This document shows, piece by piece, positions 1 to 4,250 of a DNA stretch of 7,656 bases (position 1 is its first letter; each line of letters starts with the position of its first letter). Position numbers and translations under genes: made by a program. The stretch lies in NCBI GenBank assembly GCA_003545625.1, contig DODH01000080.1, forward strand, positions 1 to 7,656, read 5' to 3'. Source of the DNA: Nitrospina sp. GTDB taxonomy: Bacteria; Nitrospinota; Nitrospinia; Nitrospinales; VA-1. The notes under the pieces were generated by a model that made no database searches, was not told the DNA's origin, and saw only the letters and a list, made by a program, of their open reading frames with translations.

Positions 1-22
1 CGAATGGGGTATCACGCTGGTG

Positions 23-1006
23 CTAGTATTTTCCGCGAATATGGGAGGCGATTTCATTAAAATAAAAATCACTCAGGGACTCATGCATAGCCGAAGTCAA
101 AGGGGCCAATGAGCTTGCGGCGCAATTATCGATTACCTGCTTGGGGTTTTTGGAACCCGGGATTACCACGCTGACAGCCTCAAAATCCAGAACCCATCTC
201 AATGCCGACTGGGACAGGGCCTGGTTTTTCGGAACATGTTTTTTCAGGTTTTCAACAAGTTCCAGTCCTTTTTCAAAGGGAAGTCCCGAAAAGGTTTCTC
301 CGACATTGAACTCTTGCCCATCCCGGTTAAAATTGCGATGGTCGTTATCGGAAAAAGCTGTATCCCGCTGTAATTTCCCGGAAAGCAGACCGGATGCGAG
401 AGGCAGGCGGACGATGATGGCCACCTGTTTTTCCTGAGCCTGCTTGAAAATAGATTCAATGGGTTTTTGCCGAAAAATATTAAAAATGATTTGTAATGAA
501 GTCACCCCTTTTTCATGCAGGCAGATCTGAGCCTCCTCCATGGATTCCACGCTGAATCCGAATTGTTTGATTTTACCTTCCTGTTTCAATGTTCTCAGCC
601 AATCAAACACTTCACCGCGTTTCAGAAGGTCGGTGGGGGGACAATGCACCTGGGCCAGATCCAGGGTTTCCATTCCCAAGCGTTTCAAGGAATCTTCCGT
701 GTGTTTGCGAAACTGTTTCAGGGAAAAATTATCGGGCCAGCCGGGCCGGGGGAATCTGCCAATTTTGGTTGCGATTACCACTTCTGTAGACAATGTTTTA
801 ACAAACCTTCCGAGTCGAGTTTCTGCAAGGCCCTCGCCATAGCAGTCGGCGGTATCAAAAAAAGTTACTCCATTTTCGACTGCGGTCTCGAGGACTTTTT
901 CGGCTGTAGAATCATCCACATCTCCCCAATCCGCGCCAATCTGCCAGGTGCCCAGTCCAACTTCTGAAACCGTCCAGCCGGTGTTGCCAAATGTCCGGTA
1001 ATTCAT
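23..1006 (-). CDS. Aldo/keto reductase (NADP-dependent oxidoreductase)
   Basis: The 327-aa product is a complete (beta/alpha)8-barrel aldo/keto reductase, expected to reduce aldehydes or ketones with NAD(P)H in the cytoplasm. The family's catalytic tetrad is visible: Asp51 and Tyr56 in FFDTADCYGEG, Lys81 in IATKIGRF and His121 in LAQVHCPP. A cofactor-binding stretch VIPGSKNPKQVIDN lies at about residues 281-294, where the family grips the NADP 2'-phosphate. The length is normal for the family. The ATG is preceded by GAGAGG at a usual distance, which supports this start. The start codon is 33 bp from the divergent TPR gene, so the two promoters must lie close together or inside each other's coding sequence. 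The physiological substrate cannot be told from sequence; many such proteins resemble general stress AKRs. Family assignment is secure, substrate is not. Confidence 0.95.
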   Translation of the reverse strand: MNYRTFGNTGWTVSEVGLGTWQIGADWGDVDDSTAEKVLETAVENGVTFFDTADCYGEGLAETRLGRFVKTLSTEVVIATKIGRFPRPGWPDNFSLKQFRKHTEDSLKRLGMETLDLAQVHCPPTDLLKRGEVFDWLRTLKQEGKIKQFGFSVESMEEAQICLHEKGVTSLQIIFNIFRQKPIESIFKQAQEKQVAIIVRLPLASGLLSGKLQRDTAFSDNDHRNFNRDGQEFNVGETFSGLPFEKGLELVENLKKHVPKNQALSQSALRWVLDFEAVSVVIPGSKNPKQVIDNCAASSLAPLTSAMHESLSDFYFNEIASHIRGKY

Positions 1007-1039
1007 ACCCGCCTCTCAAAAAAATGATAAATTGGGAGA

Positions 1040-1546
1040 ATGACATCCCGTTTACTTAATCGCTTCTTTTATTTCATCGGTCATAGCATTTTTCATCCTT
1101 TAGTAAAAGGACTTTTCGTTTTGTTAGTATTAACTGGTATTTTGGGGCTACCGGAGAAATGGGCATTGGCCGTGGACTTTCAAACCTATCTTAAAGGAGC
1201 CCAGGCAGAAGTTTCCCGGCACAAGGAAATCATTCGCGAGGACCCTCTGGATGCGATCGCCTACTTTGAATTGGGAAGAGCTTACCTTGCCATGGGCAGT
1301 CATGAAGAAGAGGTGGAAGCCTATCAGGAGGCGATCAAGCTCAACCATAAATACACTGCGGCGCATTATAACCTGAGTATGGCTTACGATTTGTTAAAGG
1401 ATGGCCCCAACGCCATCAAGCATATGCTTCGAGCTCGAGACCTATATACCCAAAAAAGGAATCACGCCCGGATAAGAAACGTGAAACGCCAGTTAAGTCT
1501 TCTGTATTTAAAATATCCGGACAATACGATAACACCGCAAAATTAG
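1040..1546 (+). CDS. Exported TPR-repeat protein
   Basis: This 168-aa protein has a basic N-terminus (Arg4, Arg8), a hydrophobic stretch at about 24-37 (GLFVLLVLTGILGL) and a likely signal peptidase site after WALA at 44, so it is probably periplasmic or membrane-anchored. Two good tetratricopeptide repeats follow at about 71-104 (AYFELGRAYLAMG, then EEVEAYQEAIKLN) and 105-138 (AAHYNLSMAYDLL). A weaker helical pair extends to about 160. TPRs form protein-binding superhelices, so a scaffold or assembly role is likely, but no partner can be named. The ATG is preceded by GGGAG only 1-2 bases away, which is unusually tight. No other in-frame ATG fits, although a downstream start is not excluded. 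The gene is divergent from the aldo/keto reductase, and its stop codon lies at the foot of a 10-bp hairpin. Confidence 0.85.
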   Translation: MTSRLLNRFFYFIGHSIFHPLVKGLFVLLVLTGILGLPEKWALAVDFQTYLKGAQAEVSRHKEIIREDPLDAIAYFELGRAYLAMGSHEEEVEAYQEAIKLNHKYTAAHYNLSMAYDLLKDGPNAIKHMLRARDLYTQKRNHARIRNVKRQLSLLYLKYPDNTITPQN

Positions 1547-1588
1547 CAGGTTGCTAAAAAGGTGTTTTTACCGGTTTCAGCAACCTGC
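1546..1588. repeat. Perfect 10-bp inverted repeat abutting the TPR stop codon
   Basis: Arms GCAGGTTGCT (1546-1555) and AGCAACCTGC (1579-1588) are perfectly complementary. The 23-nt loop can itself pair TAAAAA (1555-1560) with TTTTTA (1565-1570) as an alternative fold. The left arm starts on the G of the TAG stop codon. The right arm is followed by CGAAAAAGC and not by a T-run, so this is not a textbook intrinsic terminator on the plus strand. It could be a Rho-assisted 3' end stabiliser, or the end of a small dispersed repeat. Confidence 0.6.
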
Positions 1589-1680
1589 CGAAAAAGCAGC
1601 TGGACAATATGAAAAAATGATCTATCTTTAATGAGGATTAATTTTTTTGAAAGCTAGCCAATCCCACACATTAGTAGGGA

Positions 1681-1709
1681 TTGAAAATTGGGATAGAATT
1701 TTTTATAGT
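1681..1709 (+). promoter_or_regulatory. Sigma70-type promoter for the cNMP-domain gene
   Basis: TTGAAA (1681-1686) and TATAGT (1704-1709) are separated by exactly 17 bases. This is a strong match to the -35/-10 consensus in AT-rich non-coding DNA. Predicted initiation near 1716 gives a leader of about 38 nt before the ATG at 1754. It is the best promoter candidate in the window, although it drives a gene whose frame is broken. Confidence 0.55.
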
Positions 1710-1753
1710 AAAAGTGCTATCATTTTCTTTCGCTTCGGGGACGAAAGGCCATC

Positions 1754-2085
1754 ATGTTTGTCATTAAGGAATACCGCCATGGGAAAAAGATTATACGCCA
1801 GGGCACCCACGGCACCAGTGCGTGCCTGATTAAAAAGGGAACGGGGAAGTTTATCTGGAAGATGCCGAGGGCAACATAAAAGTACTTGCCAAACTGAAAG
1901 AGAACGACCTGTTCGGGGAAATGGCGATGATTTCAGCCTGTGAGCGTACCGCAACGGTAATAGCCTTGGAAGATTGTGAAATCGCTGTTCTTACCCGCGA
2001 AAAATTTCTCGCCCTCCCGGATAACAGCCCCGCCGTTGTGCGTTTGAAGAACATCATGAAAGAACGCCAAAAAGACAAAAAATAA
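1754..2085 (+). pseudogene. Small cyclic-nucleotide-binding (CAP_ED) protein, broken by a -1 frameshift
   Basis: From the ATG at 1754 the frame reads as the start of a cNMP-binding domain (HGKKIIRQGTHGTSACLIKKG), then leaves the fold and stops at 1877-1879. The other half continues in the -1 frame from about 1837: GNGEVYLEDAEGN, LKENDLFGEMAMIS, ERTATVIALEDCEIAVLTREKF, ending at TAA 2083-2085. The switch is at ATT AAAAA GGG (1829-1839); one extra A would restore an uninterrupted 110-aa protein. In that protein the phosphate-binding cassette is intact: Phe54-Gly55-Glu56 and Arg65-Thr66-Ala67. These are the Glu and Arg that bind ribose and cyclic phosphate in CAP-like proteins. No DNA-binding or catalytic domain is attached, so the ancestor was a single-domain ligand sensor. 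AAAGG at 1744-1748 is the ribosome site, and a good promoter lies upstream. The break could be true decay, a sequencing error in the A-run, or recoding. Confidence 0.8.
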
Positions 2086-2090
2086 GTCAC

Positions 2091-2120
2091 CGCCCCATGC
2101 CTAGTGGCCCTCTATGAGGG
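2091..2120 (+). repeat. Partial repeat copy 1 with small hairpin
   Basis: CGCCCCATGCCTAGTGGCCCT (2091-2111) recurs exactly 110 bp downstream at 2201-2221 with two base differences. It runs into a hairpin CCCTC-TAT-GAGGG (2108-2120). It lies directly after the stop of the broken cNMP gene and contains only the 3' part of the longer element at 2141-2220. Confidence 0.6.
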
Positions 2121-2140
2121 AGGGATTGGGCAAAAGCTTA

Positions 2141-2220
2141 ATTGAGCCGAGAGCATCGTTGCTAGCAATAAAAAGCTATTGCAAATTGCCACTGGCGGCT
2201 CGCCCCACGCCTAGTGGCTC
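2141..2220 (+). repeat. Interspersed repeat copy A, palindromic 3' end
   Basis: This element of about 80 bp matches the reverse complement of 2800-2874. Shared blocks, in order, are AGCCGAGA, TTGCT.GC, AAAG.TATTG, TCGCCCC and CTAGT.GC. Its 3' part forms a stem of GCCACT (2188-2193) with AGTGGC (2213-2218), extended by GGCG (2194-2197) with CGCC (2208-2211). The hairpin is followed by TCTTATTTT, so this copy may also work as a terminator for the cNMP gene. No coding potential is seen. Confidence 0.55.
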
Positions 2221-2227
2221 TTATTTT
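2188..2227 (+). terminator. Possible intrinsic terminator within repeat copy A
   Basis: The stem GCCACT/AGTGGC plus GGCG/CGCC has a one-base bulge and an apical loop of about 10 nt. It is followed by CTCTTATTTT (2218-2227). The T-tract is imperfect, so efficiency is uncertain. It would end transcripts from the 1754 gene before the 2269 gene. Confidence 0.35.
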
Positions 2228-2233
2228 GCCTAA

Positions 2234-2262
2234 TTGCAATCCCGTTTATTGAAGGCTAGTAT
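2234..2262 (+). promoter_or_regulatory. Weak promoter candidate for the 79-aa gene
   Basis: TTGCAA (2234-2239) and TAGTAT (2257-2262) are 17 bases apart, each matching four of six consensus positions. Predicted initiation falls at or next to the ATG at 2269, which would give a leaderless or nearly leaderless mRNA. This fits the lack of a convincing Shine-Dalgarno there, but the promoter match is weak. Confidence 0.25.
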
Positions 2263-2268
2263 TAAGGC

Positions 2269-2508
2269 ATGGAACGAGATTTTGAACCCTTAAAAAACCG
2301 GCTCAGGACAATCTGTGACCGGTTGGATGAGGATGAGCAATTATATTTTCGTCCTCTCATTGATAACTTCAAGGGGCAGACCCAGGAGTTCCAGCGCATT
2401 ATGCGTGACCTGGGTAAGTTTGGAGAAAAAATAGGGGACGGAAGTAAATTTCAGATCTACCGGGAAGTTCAGCATCTTTTTGATGACGCGTTTCGAAAGA
2501 AAAAGTGA
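2269..2508 (+). CDS. Small helical protein of unknown function (79 aa)
   Basis: I do not recognise the family. The product is soluble, strongly charged, has no signal peptide or membrane segment, and looks almost entirely alpha-helical: DFEPLKNRLRTICDRLDEDEQ, then DNFKGQTQEFQRIMRDLGKF, then FQIYREVQHLFDDAFRKKK. It contains one Cys (16) and a basic C-terminal tail. AAGG sits only one base before the ATG and no better Shine-Dalgarno is present, so initiation may be leaderless or inefficient. The gap to acylphosphatase is 25 bp on the same strand, so the two are likely cotranscribed. The coding assignment rests on clean start-to-stop length, a protein-like composition and tight operon spacing, not on homology. 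A role as a small protein-binding or regulatory partner is possible but unsupported. Confidence 0.65.
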   Translation: MERDFEPLKNRLRTICDRLDEDEQLYFRPLIDNFKGQTQEFQRIMRDLGKFGEKIGDGSKFQIYREVQHLFDDAFRKKK

Positions 2509-2533
2509 TCTGGAATAATAGGAGGCAGCGCCG

Positions 2534-2806
2534 ATGAGTTCCGCCGTTCATCTTATTGCGCGCGGACGTGTACAGGGGGTCTGGTTCAGGGCTGGCACCC
2601 AGGAGCAGGCCTTGCAGTCGGGGGTATGCGGTTGGGCGAGAAACTGCCCGGACGGGTCGGTGGAAATTCATGCTGAAGGGGAAAAAGAAACCCTTGAGCG
2701 GTTTATCAACTGGTGCAGAAAAGGGCCGCCTGCGGCTCAAGTCTCTGACTTGGATATTGAGTGGGTCAGCCCTCAAGGCTTGATCACCTTCGAAATCCAC
2801 CACTAG
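2534..2806 (+). CDS. acyP: Acylphosphatase
   Basis: This 90-aa protein is a full-length acylphosphatase, which hydrolyses carboxyl-phosphate bonds such as those in acetyl phosphate or 1,3-bisphosphoglycerate in the cytoplasm. Both family signatures are present. The phosphate-binding loop GRVQGVWFR at 11-19 ends in the substrate-binding Arg19. The second signature, GWARNCPDGSVEIHAEG at 33-49, contains Asn37, which positions the catalytic water. The start is set by GGAGG at 2521-2525, eight bases before the ATG. It follows the 79-aa unknown by 25 bp, probably in one operon. Oddly, its last codons and TAG stop (2800-2808) coincide with an inverted copy of the GCCTAGTGG motif found in the spacer upstream of that unit, so the extreme C-terminus may derive from repeat sequence. 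Confidence 0.93.
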   Translation: MSSAVHLIARGRVQGVWFRAGTQEQALQSGVCGWARNCPDGSVEIHAEGEKETLERFINWCRKGPPAAQVSDLDIEWVSPQGLITFEIHH

Positions 2807-2874
2807 GCGCTACTAGCCGTCGGGGCGACTGGCAATAACTTTCACTGGCGAGCAAAGAGTTGTCTCGGCTGAAT
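2800..2874 (-). repeat. Interspersed repeat copy B, inverted relative to copy A
   Basis: Read on the minus strand, this stretch matches copy A: AGCCGAGA, then TTGCTCGC, then AAAGTTATTG, then TCGCCCC and CGGCTAGTAGC, then GCCTAGTGG. It has several substitutions and a deletion of about 10 bp relative to copy A. It overlaps the last bases and stop codon of acylphosphatase and ends about 40 bp before the ABC ATPase start. Copies A and B therefore bracket the 2269-2806 gene pair as inverted repeats. Confidence 0.55.
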
Positions 2875-2893
2875 GTGTCCCTGCTATCTGCCT

Positions 2894-2907
2894 CCCCTGC
2901 TAAGGGG
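2894..2907 (+). promoter_or_regulatory. Shine-Dalgarno of the ABC ATPase inside a small hairpin
   Basis: AAGGGG (2902-2907), five bases before the ATG at 2913, is the ribosome site. Its AGGGG can pair perfectly with CCCCT at 2894-2898 across the loop GCTA. This five-bp GC-rich stem could lower translation or make it conditional. CCCTGCTA also occurs as a direct repeat at 2879-2886 and 2895-2902, which gives a second, weaker pairing option. Confidence 0.45.
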
Positions 2908-2912
2908 TCGTT

Positions 2913-3659
2913 ATGATTTCCATTAATGGGCTGGTTAAAAAATACGATTCGGTCCTGGCGGTAGACGGGCTCGACCTGGAGATCCCTGCTGGAGAGCTGT
3001 TCGGTTTTCTTGGTCCCAACGGTGCGGGCAAAACCACCACCATCAAACTTTTAGTCGGTCTTCTCAAACCTTCTTCCGGAACCATCCGCATAGATGGGGT
3101 CAATCTGGAACAGGACCCTATTCGGGTAAAAGAAATTATTGGCTATATTCCCGACCGACCTTTTCTTTATGACAAGCTGACGGGGTGGGAATATCTGGAG
3201 TTTGTTGCGGGCCTGTATTCCCTGGACCCGGACATCGCACGCGACAGAGCGGAACAGTTCTTCACTTTTTTTGATTTGCAAGAGTTTGCCCATGAGTTGA
3301 TCGAAGGCTACTCGCATGGCATGAAGCAGAAGTTCATCATTTCCGGAGCGCTGATCCACAAACCCAAGGTGATCATTGTCGATGAGCCTTTGGTTGGGCT
3401 CGATCCCAAAGGCGCACGCCAGGTGAAACAATTGTTTCAGGATTTATGCGAAAATGGCACCACGGTTTTTATGTCCACTCACACCATGGGGGTGGCCGAG
3501 GCCATGTGCCACAGGGTGGGCATCATCCAAAAAGGAAAAATGATAGCATTGGGGACGGTGGACCAGTTGCGTTCCCAGGCCGAACACCATCACGGGGATC
3601 TGGAAGCAGTGTTCCTGAAATTAACTGAAGATCAGACGGCACCCGGTGGAGACTTTTAA
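2913..3659 (+). CDS. ABC transporter ATP-binding protein (ABC-2 exporter type)
   Basis: This 248-aa protein is a complete ABC nucleotide-binding domain, expected to power export through a membrane partner at the inner membrane. In order it shows Walker A GPNGAGKT at 34-41, the Q-loop region IGYIPDRPFLY at 76-86, signature YSHGMKQK at 133-140, Walker B VIIVDEP at 153-159, D-loop GLDP at 162-165 and the switch His190 in STHT. Asp81 occupies the place where many relatives have Gln, and the signature departs from LSGGQ. Both features are seen in ABC-2-type ATPases, where YSxGMxQ is common, so they do not imply inactivity. The C-terminal part GTVDQLRSQA resembles the short extension of that class. 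No permease gene follows: the next gene encodes CBS domains, and acylphosphatase lies upstream. The partner must be elsewhere, so substrate cannot be inferred. Translation may be affected by a hairpin over the ribosome site. Confidence 0.93.
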   Translation: MISINGLVKKYDSVLAVDGLDLEIPAGELFGFLGPNGAGKTTTIKLLVGLLKPSSGTIRIDGVNLEQDPIRVKEIIGYIPDRPFLYDKLTGWEYLEFVAGLYSLDPDIARDRAEQFFTFFDLQEFAHELIEGYSHGMKQKFIISGALIHKPKVIIVDEPLVGLDPKGARQVKQLFQDLCENGTTVFMSTHTMGVAEAMCHRVGIIQKGKMIALGTVDQLRSQAEHHHGDLEAVFLKLTEDQTAPGGDF

Positions 3660-3660
3660 T

Positions 3661-3694
3661 CCTCCTGCTCCCCTTGCCAGGAGGGCCGAGGGGA
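3661..3694 (+). other. Structured spacer with two competing hairpins
   Basis: CCTCCTG (3661-3667) pairs perfectly with CAGGAGG (3678-3684). Alternatively TCCCC (3669-3673), in the loop of that stem, pairs with GGGGA (3690-3694). The two folds cannot coexist without a pseudoknot. No T-run follows, so it is not a clear terminator. It may protect the 3' end of the ABC transcript or modulate read-through to the CBS gene. Confidence 0.4.
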
Positions 3695-3728
3695 TTTACC
3701 GTTCTAATTTGCAAAAAGGAGTGGCGCG

Positions 3729-4124
3729 ATGAGTGAAGTCAAAAAGTATATGAGTACCCGGATTTTTTCAACCAGTCCGGATAAATATGCTTATGAAGCG
3801 GTTGACGAAATGTATAAGAACAAAGTCAGCGCACTTTTAGTCAAGGAGGGTGGGGAATATGTGGGGATCATCACAAAAACGGATTGGATGTTTCTGGTTT
3901 TAAAAGGGGAGTGCGACCCCAAAGTCATGAAGATATCATCCGTGATGACAAAAATTGCTAATACGATTGACGAGAATCAAACCATTGCCGAGGTCTGTTC
4001 CATTATACAAACAAAGAAAATTCGCCATGTTCCCGTAACCCGAAACGGTGAAATCGTGGGAATGTTTTCAGTAAAAGATTTAGAAAAATACTATCTACAA
4101 TTGCACAATAAAACCGATTTTTAA
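3729..4124 (+). CDS. Two-CBS-domain (Bateman module) protein
   Basis: This 131-aa protein consists of two tandem CBS motifs and almost nothing else. The first covers about residues 5-60 (VKKYMSTRIFSTSPD, ALLVKEGGEYVGIITKTDW) and the second about 68-127 (ISSVMTKIANTIDENQTI, IRHVPVTRNGEIVGMFSVKDL). Such pairs fold into a Bateman module that usually binds adenosine nucleotides (AMP, ATP, SAM or similar) and acts as an energy or ligand sensor. The two GxxVGxxSxxD-like strand-helix segments (YVGIITKTD and IVGMFSVKD) carry the Asp typical of ribose contact. No effector domain is attached, so it probably acts by binding another protein. AAGGAG at 3716-3721, seven bases before the ATG, fixes the start. 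It lies 69 bp after the ABC ATPase on the same strand and may be cotranscribed. The ligand is unknown. Confidence 0.92.
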   Translation: MSEVKKYMSTRIFSTSPDKYAYEAVDEMYKNKVSALLVKEGGEYVGIITKTDWMFLVLKGECDPKVMKISSVMTKIANTIDENQTIAEVCSIIQTKKIRHVPVTRNGEIVGMFSVKDLEKYYLQLHNKTDF

Positions 4125-4161
4125 ATTAGATAAGTCGCTGAAAACCCTTTTCAACCACAGA

Positions 4162-4180
4162 TATACCCCTTCGGGGTATA
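4162..4180. other. Perfect 8-bp hairpin without T-tract
   Basis: TATACCCC (4162-4169) and GGGGTATA (4173-4180) pair perfectly around a TTC loop. CGCGGG follows, so it lacks a T-run on either strand. It lies in the convergent spacer between the CBS gene and the ChaN-like gene and may block Rho or exonucleases. Confidence 0.45.
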
Positions 4181-4227
4181 CGCGGGCAATGGTCAAATAT
4201 AACTAGCTCAGGGTGACATCACTGGGT

Positions 4228-4250
4228 CCAGCGTCACGCTGGTTATTTTT
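4228..4250 (+). terminator. Intrinsic terminator of the CBS-domain gene
   Basis: CCAGCG (4228-4233) pairs with CGCTGG (4237-4242) around TCA and is followed at once by TTATTTTT (4243-4250), an intrinsic terminator layout for plus-strand transcription. The first three T-tract bases, TTA, are also the TAA stop codon of the convergent minus-strand gene. On the minus strand the hairpin lacks a downstream T-run. Confidence 0.6.

Noticed and set aside
515..967. 150-aa plus-strand open frame opposite the aldo/keto reductase
   Set aside because: It lies wholly antisense to a reductase with a complete catalytic tetrad, and its translation is Cys/Phe/Gly-rich with no recognisable fold.
1647..1829. 60-aa plus-strand frame beginning at a TTG
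   Set aside because: It spans the promoter and the start of the cNMP-domain gene in another frame and has no ribosome site; the frame from 1754 matches a known domain.
1829..1840. Programmed -1 frameshifting as the main explanation of the cNMP gene
   Set aside because: TAAAAAG is not a full A-AAA-AAG heptamer, since the P-site codon would mismatch after slipping. No clear stimulatory SD-like site or stem was seen, so decay or a read error is simpler.
2091..2221. CRISPR-like array
   Set aside because: There are only two full-length 21-bp direct copies, with unequal sequence context, one of them part of a longer element, and no cas genes.
2399..2803. 134-aa minus-strand frame
   Set aside because: It is antisense to both the 79-aa gene and acylphosphatase. 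Its low-complexity, Arg/Pro/Phe-rich translation is typical of shadow frames.
2269..2806. Toxin-antitoxin pair
   Set aside because: The two-small-gene layout is suggestive, but the second gene is a standard acylphosphatase with intact catalytic residues and the first has no toxin or antitoxin motif.
4162..4180. Intrinsic terminator
   Set aside because: The stem is perfect, but neither strand has a T-tract after it; the hairpin at 4228-4250 is the better terminator for the CBS gene.
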